Counted from the first letter of the stretch, positions 1-12,855 are shown. The stretch is DNA of 64,000 bases from Azolla caroliniana (GCA_043228905.1 JBHGNT010000018.1:5270001-5334000), one strand, 5' to 3'. A program made the numbers and translations. The notes: generated by a model from the letters alone, not told the origin.

Positions 1-884
1 TTGGACCAAGAGCTCCCCATTGATGACATACCTTGATAACTAATAACCCCCTGCTATCTAGTTTCATTAGAACCGCACACATGGAGCTTTGGCACATTAT
101 TAGTCATCCAATTAAGTGCCTACATTCATATTGGAACCATTTCTATTGAATGTTCACTATGTTAAGCCTTTGTACATATGAAAAGCACAAGGAAATTTTG
201 TTTGGTATGGTAGGAGGGACTCCACATAGAGAAGAATACACCCACAAAGTTGGAAGATTTTGTAACCTTTGTACTTTTGTGAGTTTCTCAAACTTCTTCT
301 ATAATTCCCTAACATCCCTTTTCCTCTCAAACTTCTATTAGGCTGATTCTAAGATGTCTCCTCGCCCTCAACTTTTTAAAAACATAATTATAGGTGACGA
401 CATCCTATATATACTTAAAAATTTTAACTTTGTTATAGATAACCACCCATATGAATTGAGTTCAAGAGGCCGAGTTGAATTGGAAGTGGATACAAGCACA
501 AGGGCAAATGACTAGGAGGACATCAAATTTAGTCACAACAAGATATTAAGGAACTATCCGATTTTCGTCCTCCTTGTATAACCACAATGAATTGGATGAC
601 TAGTAACTAAAAAAGAAGAAGAGACCGTGAGGAAGAACTAAAGATTCAATACATTTATAGCATTTCATCCTTGGATTTTGCACAGGAAAATGAACTTGAC
701 AAGATGAAGTATTAGTAAACAATATTGTGGGAGGCAACCATGCTAATTCATAGCATGGGTGACCCATTGGTATTAGTTTGGTGTATATATAATTGCCATT
801 GAACTCTTCAAGCACTAAATAAAATTGGGCAAGAGCTCCTCATTGAAGCCATCATAAATAAACTATAGGAACAGGGCAACTCTC
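1..884. other. no gene recognised
   Basis: Only short open frames are present, with no recognisable motif, splice pattern or repeat. The stretch ends at the left target duplication of the hAT-like element. Confidence 0.5.
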
Positions 885-892
885 CATGTAAC

Positions 893-1391
893 TAGCAATG
901 GGCGCAGTTCGGTTTCTTGGCCTTGAAACCAAACCAAACCAAACCATTTATTTATATTAAAAACGAAACCAAACTGTTTAAATTTTATGAAGCCATTTAA
1001 ACCAAACCATTTATGAACAATTTAGAACCAAGCCAAATCAATTTATCATAAATCAAAACCAAACCAAACCAATAAACCTATAAACCTATAAACCTTTAAA
1101 CCTTTAAAACTTTTAAACCTTAAAACCAAACTACATAAGCCGAAACTGCTAAACTGCTAAAACTTGAAATTCAAAACCAAACCAAACCGAAACCGATAAA
1201 CCAATAAACCAATAAACCAATAAGCCGCTAAACCGTTAAACCATGAAATTCAAAACCGAACCGAACCGAAACCAAACTGGATCATAATATTTGAAACCAA
1301 ACCAACGGTTTATTTATCTTTGAACCAATAAACCGTTAAGCAATGGCTTAACGGTTCAGTTCAGTTTGAGCCGAAACCGTGCCCATTGCTA
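893..1391. mobile_element. non-autonomous hAT-like element, AACC-rich interior
   Basis: The element is 499 bp long. It begins TAGCAATGGGC and ends with the inverse GCCCATTGCTA. It is flanked by CATGTAAC (885-892) and CATGTGAC (1392-1399), an 8-bp target duplication with one mismatch. An 8-bp duplication with TAG-type inverted ends is what hAT transposons leave. The interior has no coding capacity and consists of degenerate AACCAAACC, AACCGAACCG and AATAAACC runs. A second element at 59534-60282 shares the TAG(C/G)AAT start and an AGTTCGGTTT subterminal motif, so the two look like one family. The transposase source is not in this window. Confidence 0.7.
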
Positions 1392-1544
1392 CATGTGACC
1401 AAGTAAAAAACAATGGCTCCATTACTCCAAGAAAAGTAGAGTTGGTACTCCTTACTTTGGATAATAATAATAAAAAGTTCAGTTTTTTTATTGTTGCTAG
1501 ACATCAAAAAGAAGTTGCATGTCTAAACATGGACTCAAGGCATC

Positions 1545-1850
1545 TAGACTTTGCTCTCCCATCTTTTGAAACAGATATAAAACACCATCTCACTCATACC
1601 TTGAAAGACATACCATGCACTACAATAACTACTGCCAATGACATCACATCGTCGACCTTTAACCTGTTGAAAACTTGTTGAACATCTACAAGTGAATCTG
1701 CCAAAGTATTGCCTACAGTCCATTTTCATAGCCCTGTTTAGCAATTTCTGTGTACATATCCTTCAAGATGCAAATATAGGTAACACTATCTGCAGATATT
1801 CCCTTAGTTTGCATTGTTTCAAAAGCTTCCACTGTGCCATTGACTAGTTG
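1545..1850 (-). pseudogene. broken PPR gene fragment
   Basis: Read on the minus strand, this stretch matches roughly 55276-55640 of the intact PPR gene further right. Shared stretches include CTTTGAAACAATGCAAACTA-like sequence, TTTCAAGGTATGAGTGAGAT and AGATGGGAGAGCAAAG. Two small internal deletions and frame changes break the reading, so only short open pieces such as FQGMSEMVFY remain. No introns are seen, but the intact gene has none either, so DNA duplication and retrocopying cannot be told apart. It lies next to the hAT-like element. Confidence 0.75.
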
Positions 1851-2979
1851 GGCAGGATTGAAACAAAACAATTAACAAAGCATATGGTAATTGCATTGGT
1901 TTGTTTTCTCAGTCAGTTACTACTAACTGGTTTGATCTATCACTTCGAGGTTGCAGATGAGCATAGCATTGCCATGTAACCAAGGTCCTAACCTAATCAT
2001 ACTATTGTCGAGATACTTCTTTTCTATGGCTCTATTAACCAAACGTTAACACTTCTACACCATCATAATCATATCATTATCAAGATACTTCTTTATTAAG
2101 GCTGACTAATTACGTAAAAGGCGTCATGAACCCTATGTCAATCAAGAGTGTTCTGTTTATGAGAACATGCCAAAGTACTAAATGAAGGAGTGCATGATTA
2201 ATTAGAATATCTATATTAACAATCTTCAATTTAAGAGCCATTACTAAGTGCCATTAGGAGCTAACTAAGGTGAATCCTCTAGAGCATTCATCAATGGCCA
2301 AACCTTGTTAGTTATGACTTTTATTCATGTCTTAGTGATCAATACTCAAGAACACATCACAAGCAGATAACCATGGCTTTCATCACCACATGCCTTCAAG
2401 CCACAAATATCCATCTCATCGAGGTTACAAAGTCCATTGATGATCAGTTCAACTTCAAGTATTATATCTCAATTCAATCCAAAGTCTAGAATCTCAACAT
2501 ATGATGTTAATATAAAGGAGCATAATCTAATGAAATCAAGCTCATTATTTTGTCCAAACTCAACATATCTGTTGTACCCCGGGAATCCAAGGTAATAAAC
2601 ACCGTGTTACAGCCAAACACAGGTTTGTAAATGGTGGTATCATTTGAGACTATAATTTCAACATTAGATGCGAATATTGAGGCAGATAATCTAGAGAAAT
2701 CAAGCGGATCATTTTGTTCATAACCCAACATGACATCCTTTCTTTCTCAACAATCCAAGGAAACAAGCTTTATACATTATTTTTGGCCCGGATGTGGGTT
2801 TGTAAATTCTGGTATTGATGTGAGGCTAAAATCTCAGAATTCCAGTATATTCTTCTTTCATAATGCTATCAAATATATCTCAGTTGCCTTCCAGTTCCAA
2901 TAACAATAGATCTGAGATGGATTTCCAATATGATTGATGGTGTTCTGAAGTTATCATTATCAATACCAAGTCCTCCACG
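1851..2979. other. 3' flank of COX11, no gene recognised
   Basis: There is no supported coding exon on either strand. The part nearest 2980 is expected to carry the COX11 3' UTR, but no clear polyadenylation signal could be assigned. Confidence 0.4.
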
Positions 2980-5900
2980 TCAAGTTTTGACTTGCGGTAT
3001 CGCATTTTCTTCATCGTCTTCTTCCACTTTAAAAAATGTGTATGACAATATCAAGTTATTTACATCATTCATTTTCGGATCTGTGGCAAACTCTGGATCA
3101 ATGTAGAAAAAGACCTGTGTGTGCATGCATGTGATAATTCATTATAACCCTTCTTAATGAACAACATGAAAACCTTCTTAAATGAACCACCAACGATCAT
3201 CAGGTTTACCACATACAGGCATATCAATTTTTTCCCCAGGGAGAAGTCGTTGTTCTTCGAAACAAAAGCATTGGACCTTGTTAAAATAAAGACCAGCCTG
3301 ATCAAGAAAAGGAAAACAAGCTTAGACCAAAAACATGTACTTTCATTTTCTTTGACAATAGCCGTACCCTATACAGAGAAAGGAGACTTTTTGTTCAGGA
3401 AAATAAATTTTAATTTATTCACCCAATAATGTTTTATTTTTAAAGCACAGAACCAACACTAAAAATAGAATTATTAAACTTTCCAAAAGTTGAGAAATTT
3501 AACTTTATTATAATCATCTGTCTATCTAAAATGACATTCTCTTTGCCTAGGTATTTAGGTTTAATAGTAAAAACCTAGTTATTATTGATCATTCACAATA
3601 ACGCAGTTGCGAAAGAAATTTGAGAGAAAAACAAGACACTATACGTGCAAGAGCACATTGTAATTGCATTGCCTTTACATGCTATCTTTAGTTGTCCCTG
3701 CACATTATTACTTATAGATATATTATGTTACCATATAAGAATTCTAAAGGTTCACGTATGTAAACATGATGATGTAGAGGTGTGCTTTGTAATCATAAGG
3801 TTGTGAAATCAAGACATGAGCAATGTGTTTGATGTTGTGTTTATTATAATGACAAGAAAAAAGAATTGTAGAACATAATTCAAATTTTAGACAAAATCGA
3901 GATGTAGTGACATAGAGTGGACACCGGAAACAAGTCACAAATTCTAGATCTGTATGGAAGGTAAAGGTAGCTACAAGGAACACACGTAAGAAAAGGATCT
4001 ATGGACACACTGATAGAGCTATCTCAAATGCCCCCTCTTGATAGTTTAGCGTCCTATTGATGATACCATTGTCTTTGAGGAGAAGCCATGATGGATATCA
4101 CTAGATTAAGAATACCCTGTTTAGACATTGGAAGGGATCTAGCTGTTTGTACACCATGATGTTTGTAGGGTGAATTGGTGGATCCAAAGCCTGTATCATA
4201 CTTGAAATGGGAAATTCAGCTCCAGATCCCAGGTTGTTTTAGTGCTACCACTTACCATTGGTTGGATTAGATTTCTCGCCTATTTAAATAAATGGCGTCC
4301 CCACTCCCCGACATCGAAGCTCATTCGTGTGCACAGCTGATTGAAGCCATCTACTGTTTTTTGTATTTCTTGGCAAGATTGGCAACAAACTTTAAGTCCT
4401 TTTGGTCTGTTTCCCTGTGTCTCTGTTATCTCCCACTGTTTGTATTACTTCTACACCCCTACTAGGTTTGCTAATGAACCTAGCTTCAATACCAGGGAGA
4501 ATATAATAACATTGTATAACATATGATTCTGGTTTGTTGAGGTAAAACAACACAGAAAAGTTACCAAGCGTCTATTACAGGGCATGTAAGTCAGTTCAAA
4601 TCCACAATTCTACTTTTTTATATGGCAGAACTCATCACAAAACAGCAGCATCCTAACCAATTTACCTTCATTGGTGTAACATTGTATGTCGAAACACCTG
4701 TAATTGGCTTCGAGCTTAGATTCTCCGCAGTGAAAAATGCCAATGTGCTTTGCCCTGGCTTTACCTTAACCTGAAAATATATACCATAAAGAGAATAACA
4801 CGTTGGTAAAAGAAAAAAGAGGATCTTCCCCATTAAGAGAAAAAATAGATGAAAATATTTTCTGAATTGAGAAAAGTTAAATATTACCGCCCGCTGAGTC
4901 GGTGTAAATTTCCATGGCAATCCATCTGCAATATCAGCATTGAATTGCACCACCAGCTGTCTAATTATGAAAAAAAACAAGACCTTCTGAGAAACAGGTA
5001 TAAGTTAACAATAAAAAGTGTTCAGAAAAAAATCTTAGTTACTTTTAGTTTTCAATATATATGGTTATAGTTATGGTTAAATGCTTTTGATGTTGCCTTC
5101 TAGTTCTCCCATATGTTTTCAGATTTGAACCTTGTTGGCATGGCATTGATAGTTTCTGAGTGTCGAGCAATCTTCTCCTCTACAGTCTGTTAAGATAGAG
5201 AGTATTCAACATAGGCCTAATCAGAAGACTCACAACACACAGAATGGCATAAAAGAGGGCTAGTCAATAGTAACATAAATACAGTGTATATACACACATA
5301 TCTCAATATCCATATACATGTCCACATCCACACCTCCATATCCATATACACATATACAGCGATATCCATATCTATACCCACACATATATCTCCATTTCCA
5401 CATCCATATCCATATACACATACACAGACACATCCATATTCACATTCATATCTCGAATCCATATCCACATACATATCCATATTCACATCCATATATCGAA
5501 TCCATATTCAGTTACATACGTGTATATCCACATACACATACATATGTCCATATCCACATATATATACATTGATCAAAAGATGCTTCACCTCACTTCTTTG
5601 GACAGTTCCTCCATAGCCAGTAGCCTGACAAAACTTCCTGTACAGAGGAACCGCTGCATACGTGCATCCAACCATGGCAATGACTAAGGCAAAAAGGTAC
5701 ATCATTGTTGCTTGAGCTCTCTTCTGCGGCGTTTTCTTCGCTGCAGCCGCGTTGGATTCTCGCATTCTAAGATACGTTCTGATAGAACAAGGAAACAAGG
5801 GGCGAACAAATATCGGCTCTTTTCTCATCCCTTCCAGGAAATGGCTATAGGGGTTCTGAGATAAGATTTCTTGTTGCTTCGACCAAGTTCTGGGATTAGG

Positions 5901-5990
5901 GTAATGACCGGATCGCTGAGTCCTGGATGCAAATTGAGCTCCGATTCTGCGGGAAACAGAGCGCCCAACGAGCTGGGACGCCATAGCCAT
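2980..5990 (-). CDS. COX11: COX11, cytochrome c oxidase copper chaperone
   Basis: COX11 delivers copper to the CuB site of COX1 during complex IV assembly, anchored in the mitochondrial inner membrane. Six exons, all GT-AG, close in phase: 5990-5589, 5186-5131, 4960-4888, 4770-4666, 3297-3217 and 3114-2980 (852 nt, 283 aa). Residues 1-80 are Arg/Ser-rich, as in a transit peptide. A membrane segment lies at about 96-117, followed by [12 protein letters not shown] (120-131), [27 protein letters not shown] and the copper motif C222-F-C224 in [13 protein letters not shown], then FFYIDPEF near the C-terminus. ATG 5990 is the first in-frame ATG after an in-frame stop; a second ATG lies two codons on. 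Exon 2 is only 56 nt and encodes [11 protein letters not shown] plus a linker. Identity is close to certain; the start is likely. Confidence 0.95.
5284..5570. repeat. CATATCCA-type repeat in COX11 intron 1
   Basis: This is an imperfect run of CATATCCA, CACATC and ATACACAT words filling most of the 402-bp first intron of COX11. It creates long His/Ile/Tyr-rich open frames on both strands that are not genes. Confidence 0.85.
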
Positions 5991-6114
5991 GGCGATGGTG
6001 ATGATGGTTTTAGTGTTTGGGGATGAGAGCAAATAATGGCAGAAGGCTCATGTTGATCGAGAGCAGAGAGACAGAGAGAGAGACAGAAACAGAAACAGGG
6101 GAGGGGGGTTTGAC

Positions 6115-6200
6115 ATATATATATATATGATATACATACATACATACATATATGTATACAGTATATGTATATGTATATCATACATACATACATACATACA

Positions 6201-6233
<33 letters not shown>

Positions 6234-6262
6234 GTATACAGTATATGTATATGTATATCATA
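6115..6262. repeat. TA and TACA/TATG microsatellite 5' of COX11
   Basis: A (TA)n tract is followed by CATACATA repeats and a duplicated GTATATGTATATGTATATCA block. It starts about 125 bp upstream of the COX11 start codon, so it lies in the 5' UTR or core promoter. Confidence 0.85.
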
Positions 6263-6600
6263 TATGATTAAAATTTAATAGTATATATTGATTGGTTGAT
6301 TTATTTATTTATTTATATATGTTATATACATGTCTATTTTGAAGGTTGGGTTAACAAGAAGCATTGGGTGGTGTTGATTCACATGTCAACATCTCATTGG
6401 TCTCAAGAGAAGAACCGGTGATGTAGCTAGCTATGTACAGACATCTCGTTTAGACGGAGTTGGTTGGACACCCACGAAGCCGATGCACCCAACCACGAGT
6501 CTGATTGAACAACTTGAGAAATGAAAAGGGTGTAAGAGTGACTTATTGATCAATTATGGGAAATGCACAGGCCACAAGATTTTAACCTAGCTCGAATGTT
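6263..6600. other. no gene recognised
   Basis: AT-rich flank upstream of COX11. No coding frame, motif or repeat is seen here apart from short ATTT runs near 6300. Confidence 0.4.
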
Positions 6601-6606
6601 CTTCGC

Positions 6607-6610
<4 letters not shown>

Positions 6611-6640
<30 letters not shown>

Positions 6641-6975
6641 GGGGGAGGGGGGGGAGTGTAACACATCCAATGTGTTGAGAGGTTCCGTTATTGGAACCAC
6701 AACAAACCACCTAAGTGACGAATCGAGGTGAGGGCCTTTCTCAACGGGTCGAGAAGGCACCCATTGTAACACATCCGCTATATTGAGGGGTTCCGTGATT
6801 GGAACTACCACAAACCACCTCAACAGATTGAGGCAAGGGCCTTTCTCAACGGGTAGAGAACGCGCCCATTGTAACACATTCATTGTGTTCAAGGGTTCGG
6901 TGATCGGAACCACAAGACACAACCTTGAGGGGTTGAGGTGAGGGCCTTCTCGACGCGCAAAGAATGCCCCATGAG
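6611..6975. repeat. GT tract plus 105/108-bp tandem repeat
   Basis: A (GT)n tract at about 6611-6640 is followed by three tandem units that begin GTAACACAT at 6658, 6766 and 6871. Spacings are 108 and 105 bp, both multiples of three. On the minus strand one frame stays open through all three units and repeats VVPITEPLN, DVLQW and PVEKGP at about 35-36-residue spacing. There is no known domain, and it may be a decayed coding repeat or chance. Confidence 0.7.
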
Positions 6976-6979
6976 TCAT

Positions 6980-8640
6980 GGGCTTCTAAGTTATTGGGAG
7001 TGAGGCCGTGAATGTGGAAACAAGAGCAACACTAGTATATGAAGAGCCAAGTTGATGACAGAAGTAAACAAGATGAACAAATGATTACCAAATCAAAGAC
7101 AACTTGACAAGGATCAAGATCAAGAACAGAACGTGAGAGAGACAGAGATGCACACAATAGAGTAGCTGTAAATTATTCAAATCAAAGTTATAAAAGAATG
7201 GCAACAACGAACCTCTATAAACTAGGTTACAAAGCTCAAACTTTATAAAGTAACTGAGCTAGGGCAACTGCCCTTTAGCCTAAATACAGAAATGTCCTAG
7301 ACCTAGTCTATCCAAGTGGGATGGTGTGAATACGACCATTATGCACAAGTATTCAACATAAGTCTTCTCGACGGATGTAGAAGACACCCATGACTAACAA
7401 CGAGGGATATTGGAAGTTGGCCAAAGGGTGGTTGGGCAGTATGTTCAACGGGTCCAAATTCTTCACTTAGTAATCCTGCACACAATCGAGCATTATGGTC
7501 ACATGAGTCTAAGCCCGATCAGAGATCCACCCTAATCATCAAAAAAATTTGGTGGTGTAACATGGGGGAAGGGGAATTAGCCAAAGGAATATGTTTTGCG
7601 ACACCTCAGAGTTAGAATCCTCTACCCCCCACAAAATCACTTTGCGAGTGGAGTTTGAGCATATGCGTTTCAAAGACAATTCAATGCTTAAATTGATCAT
7701 TATCAAAGTACCACAACATTTTCACAAAGCTAATTAATTGGTAAATACCAATTAGTTAGTGCAATATAAAGCAATTTCAAATACCAAATTTTTTGCCCTC
7801 TTTATCTTTTTGAAAATGTTATGTTAGAGTACTACGCTAGGATAGAAATTGTGGTACCCTTATGAATATAACACTCATTGCATGTCGTGGGGAAATTGAC
7901 GCACTTTGTTAGACAATTTCTTAATCTCGTTGATGGTATGTCAATTGTGTCTATTGATCTTGTAGGTGTTGCCAAATCAATGTATTTGAGAGAACCTAGG
8001 CCCAATCCACGCCATAGGATAGAAACCATCTCATATATCGCAATTAGTCTCCCATGAACGTTAAAAGAATATCTAACTATCACACATAATCATTAATGTC
8101 TCTCTCAATTTCACTTGATCACTCATGTCTCTCTCAATTCCACCTTGTGCCACACTAAAGAAATGATAAATAGAGATTGGAGAAAGTATCAAAACATTAA
8201 TGACTTTCCCTTTTTTTTCTTTTAACAAATGCCCATTGGTGTCTATGTCATTTTCACCTTTTCATGCACTCGAGCAACGAGAAATAGTGAATGAAGAAAG
8301 GAACAAAATATTGGTGACTTTCACTCTCTTCCTCTAACAAACATGTGGTTTGGAGTGCCATTCATTGTTATCATGGCAATGAGAGCAAATCAAATGCATA
8401 ACCTAACTACTCAAATATGGATATTACTATGAATATAATGTGATCATAGTTCTCTAACCTTAGGGAATGAAGAGTAAAGATCGAGCTATTCTCAATCCTA
8501 TAATGGGAGATAACTTTAGAGAGTTTATCACTTCACCACTTATAGTGAAGGAGTGAAGTGCGAAACAAACATTGTTTTGAGCCTATATAATAAGGGTAGC
8601 TACCTTCATGAAGGGATCGTCTTTATTATTTTTGTGGTGC
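6980..8640. other. no gene recognised
   Basis: Only short, unrelated open frames on both strands, and no splice-consistent coding. It is probably old repeat DNA. Confidence 0.4.
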
Positions 8641-8647
8641 TCCTGTC

Positions 8648-9092
8648 CTGTCCCAACTGGGGCACAGTCCCAATCTGAACTAAGACTCAAAAAGGGACCT
8701 AGTCCCAATCCCAAACTTTGTCCAAAAGGGGCGCCATCCTGGGTTGGGATAGCCCGTCCCAACGAGTAGTCCCAATGGTCTACCCAACGACTAGTTCCAA
8801 CGATTACCCCAACAACCATATCTTGGCTTATACAAGGAGGAGCTTCTCCTCATTTTGATCATTCTCGACCTATGAGTTCCACTCTCTCCTCTTGTAACCT
8901 CTGAAACACTCTACTCCCTCAACATCTTTTTTGGAGGTTGTCCCAACGAGTCTTGGCTGAGTCTCGACTCGTCCCAACCGCGTTCTTGGTTTTGTCCCAA
9001 CTTGGGACTGTTGTAAACTTGTATATCCTCATATAATATAAAGGTTCATCGTGGGTTCATCTTTTTGTCCCAATTCTCTTTGTCCCAACTGT
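8648..9092. repeat. GTCCCAA-rich block
   Basis: About ten copies of GTCCCAA, several as GTCCCAACGAG, occur in about 445 bp, plus inverted TTGGGAC. The block also carries TTATACAAGGAGGAGC and a CTCATATAATATAAAGG stretch, which could be remnants of LTR promoter and poly(A) signals. LTR ends and target duplications were not found, so its class is unknown. Confidence 0.45.
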
Positions 9093-9261
9093 GTTTTCGT
9101 GCGTTTTGAGACCCCCATAATCTAGGGGCATAAGCTCTAACTTCATACACATGTTCCTCCTTGTTCAAACTTTTTCTTTTAGTAACACTTTTATTACTAG
9201 TGGGAAACCTCAAAGTGAGGTGAAAACCCACAAAGAATAAAGAGAAATATATAAGTGTCGA

Positions 9262-9730
9262 TTAGACACTAAAGAGCTTAAAAGCACTCAAAGTAAAGGG
9301 TGTAAATTTGCAGTGTGATGTCTCTAAGTTGTAGACAATCAAATAGAGATTGCCTAAGTGAGTGCTTAAAGAACCTAACTTCATGCAGTTGGTTTTGATC
9401 AAAGACCTTATTATTGTGGGCCGTCCAAATGGTCGAGAGTGCCCAAAATCTTGTACATTGGAGAAAATAGGCATTGTTGGATAAGGCGCACGGAATTTGT
9501 CCAAATAGCCAAAAGTGTTTCCTAAACCTTTGACAGGAAATCTGTGAGAAAGAGATGCACTTAGTCTTTGTACAAATGTTGCAATGAGCGAGCAAGTCCA
9601 TAATAAGTGTGGGATTGTTTCCAATCGTCCACCACATCTTGCACAATGTGGCAAGGGCATCGATTGCTTTTGAAGATTCGACTAAGTCAGGAGCACACCC
9701 AATAGGTAGCTCCATAGGAATACCCATTGC
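9262..9730 (-). pseudogene. LINE ORF2 C-terminal fragment (zf-RVT)
   Basis: The minus-strand frames hold CARCGGRLETIPHLLWTC, a pattern typical of the zinc-binding region at the C-terminus of plant LINE reverse transcriptases, and further on WALSTIWTAHNNKVFDQ. The two halves lie in different frames, so at least one frameshift has occurred. No intact RT core lies next to it. It is a decayed non-LTR retrotransposon tail. Confidence 0.6.
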
Positions 9731-9879
9731 TTAAGTGGAAGACCACAACTCCATAAGCTTGTAAGCCTATTTTTCCACTAGGATTGTGTTTTGTGTAGGT
9801 GCCATAATGCATTGCATGTTCGTGAAACCACAGGGCAAGTTGCACTAACATATACATTGAATGTATTGTAACCTTATTC

Positions 9880-12855
9880 ATTGGAATAACAATGTTGCCA
9901 TTTTGTAAAATTCAGTCTTGAATCCTACGATCTCCATCTAGAGCAGATCCAAACTCAATTTACAATCCATGTCCAAACTCGGATTCGTCTCTCACCTTTC
10001 TTAGGGGGGTGGTCAAGTAGTCTTAACACCCTTTCTTCCTTCTTTTCTTCTTTAATTTGCTTAGAATTAATTTAGATTCTTATCATTTGCAACAAAGCGA
10101 AATTAACGTTTTCTTGTGTTTGCTTGATTTTTTCTGTTTTTCCTAATCCTGAAGCAACTAAAAGAGTGCGTTTTCTCAATCCAAGAGTAAGTAACTTGAG
10201 AACTTCAATCTTCTCTATTTCTCTTCTTTTGCTTTTTTCAATCATGTTACAATTTTTTTCTTCTCCCCTATGTGCATATGGTGTTCCCCCTACATGTACA
10301 AATTGTATTTTGTGCGAATATTTGTATATACATGTGTTTGTTGATGTGGCGGTTTTGTGTGCGACGAGCACACATGGAGGTGCTCATGAGTAGCATTATC
10401 ACCAACGACGAGGAGCCCACATTGAGGGCTCCATCAAAAACACAGCAAGAATACGTTCCTTTAGGCATATGTTGATTTTTAGCTAGAGCTCTCTCCCACC
10501 TTTTCTCCTCATTTTGTACATGTTCTGTTGACTTCTTTAGTTAATCAAGGCATGATTAATACTACAATATGTAATCGTTTACTTTAATGTGTGGTTGTGT
10601 GTACTTAACAATTAATACTTCATAATGCATAGGTTAATTTCTTTGATTAGAGGTGTATAAGTGAGTGAGAGTGAGAGTTTTTGAGGTTAAGGTGTGTGAG
10701 GCTAGCGGCTCAAGTGCAATTGACTACCAATTTCAACAAGGAGAGAGAACTCCAATCAAAACGAAGATGTGCACGCAGTGGGATGCACCTAAAGACAACA
10801 CATTGTGTTAGCCCATGATAACACTTACAATCTTAGTGCTACTATCTAAGAGAGTGTGTATTCAAGTTAATGAAAGACTATGGATATTTTGATATATTTT
10901 TAGAACTTAATGAGCATTATGGTAATGAAATAATTATAGGGGTATTCTATCAACGGCCTTTACATTTTTGTTATTTCCCCAATTCCCTTGGTAAATAATC
11001 CCTCATCTAAGTAGTGATATGTGTGATTTATTTTTGTTCATCCGCCTTTTCTCAATTATGTGTGTTATTTGTTCATTCCCCTTTTCTTAATTATATGTGA
11101 AATTTGAATGAGTAAATGGCCAATGCATCCCTTGTTTTCTCTCTTTTAGAAAAACGTCATGGGTACTTCAAATACATAGTACTGATTGCATAAAAATGGA
11201 TATATACATTTATATGGAGGAAAGTAATTATGAACAAAAATTAAACAAATGGCTAGGATGCACAATGCCATGGCGGACATATTATCCAAACCTACTAGGT
11301 ATGAGGAGGAAGACTAAATGTTGTCAAAACATAAAGATGTCGGCCTCCATTTTTGTTAATTTACCCCTTGCAACTGTGGAAGCACGAACCATGCAAGCAC
11401 TTGATGTAATCAAGGAGGATGATTATGAAGGGTTATGATAGGGAATGGTTGCACATAGAGAAATTCCTAAGCTTAATGGTTGAAGGTACCTTATGGTCTA
11501 GAGAGAAGGCACAAAAGATCCTAAAGAATGCTTAGTTGTGCTTCTTGTGAGGAGAGTATCAATGGAGACATCCGAAGGAGAGGTTGGGAAACCATAGAGG
11601 GTGTGGTGAGTAGGAAAGAACATAGCAAACCATCCTATTAACTAAATTCGATGATAGCCCATTGGCAAGACGTAGAGGCACTTGGGCAACGTTCATGAAG
11701 TTGAAGGAAAAATATTGGTGGTTGGGAATATCCAAAGTGTGGAGTCATAGAAGACTTCTAATTTAAATAGTAAATAAGCATTTATTAGAAGATAGGGACT
11801 AAGTTTACATTATATGCTTTTGATCAATTGTCACCTTCAATCGCCATGTTGTTCTTAAATTGTTGTCTTCAACTCTCCCAAAGTGCTTGATGCTTAAGTA
11901 GAACAATAGGTTAGACCCACATAAAACTAGTTAATGACAACTATGAGAATTTATTGAAGGAAAAGTGTAGGATCCCATTTCCAACTCAAGCTTACACGAA
12001 TGTGACATTTTTTTAACAAGTAATGTTGATTCCATCATTGTTACTTGTTGATCCACCACAACTTAGTATCACAATTAAATAGAATCGTCGACATTGATCC
12101 CATAATCGCTATTATTCATTTGACAAAGTAGTGTTGCACTACCTTGTATTGGTAGCTATGGTAATATTAGGGGTATTTGACATCCCCTCAGACTTCATAT
12201 TGTCAAAGTTTTTGCAACTGAGAAATGCTTTTTATGAAATATGTGTAAATTTATTATGATTGATTCAACCATGATCTGTTGACAATTCTTTCATGCAAAG
12301 AGAGCAAGATATACATACAGAAGTGACAAATCTGCCACACGAGACTCCATATATTACTTCGTATGAAATTAAAGGATTGAATTGGAATGGTTAAAGATTG
12401 TTTCCCAAAATAGTGCATCCACATTCCTATGTTTTAAGCAAGTCAAGACAGAAATTATGCACGGTGATCAACATGTACATTGAGAACTTGAGACAGGTAC
12501 GAAGTGGTTTTTTTGGGAGGTAGGAGTATATTATATATCCCATTTTAACAATGAATCTCTCATTGACTAGTAGTAGAGTATAAGACAGCCATTGAATAAA
12601 ACAAACATGGCAAAATGATTATGTATGGAATAAAGAATGGTACATTTGATGGACCCTTCTCATGAAAGGATATATGCATCATGAAGTATGTATGTGTGGT
12701 TTGCTGGTATGGCACAACATTATAAAGAAAAAGGGCATCAGATACAATATGAGAGATCTTCTCATACATCTTTGAGATCATTATAAAGAAAAAAAGGAGG
12801 TATATCACCCAAAATGCCCTTCCTTCAATGTGAAACAGTGTTATAATAGACACGT
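9880..12855. other. no gene recognised
   Basis: Small open frames at 10124-10393 and 11196-11438 have no recognisable domain and no supporting splice structure. The rest is AT-rich. The last few hundred bases should hold the VPS2 3' UTR. Confidence 0.35.

Noticed and set aside
893-1391. Interstitial telomere array
   Set aside because: The words are AACC(A/G) variants, not the plant TTTAGGG unit, and hAT-type ends with a target duplication explain the boundaries.
5284-5616. His/Ile-rich open frames on both strands
   Set aside because: They are translations of the simple repeat inside COX11 intron 1.
5991-6032. Longer COX11 N-terminus from 6032
   Set aside because: It would start at TTG; the first ATG in this frame is 5990 and a stop lies just upstream.
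12560-12853. 97-aa minus-strand open frame after VPS2
   Set aside because: There is no domain or splice support, and it lies in the expected 3' flank of VPS2.
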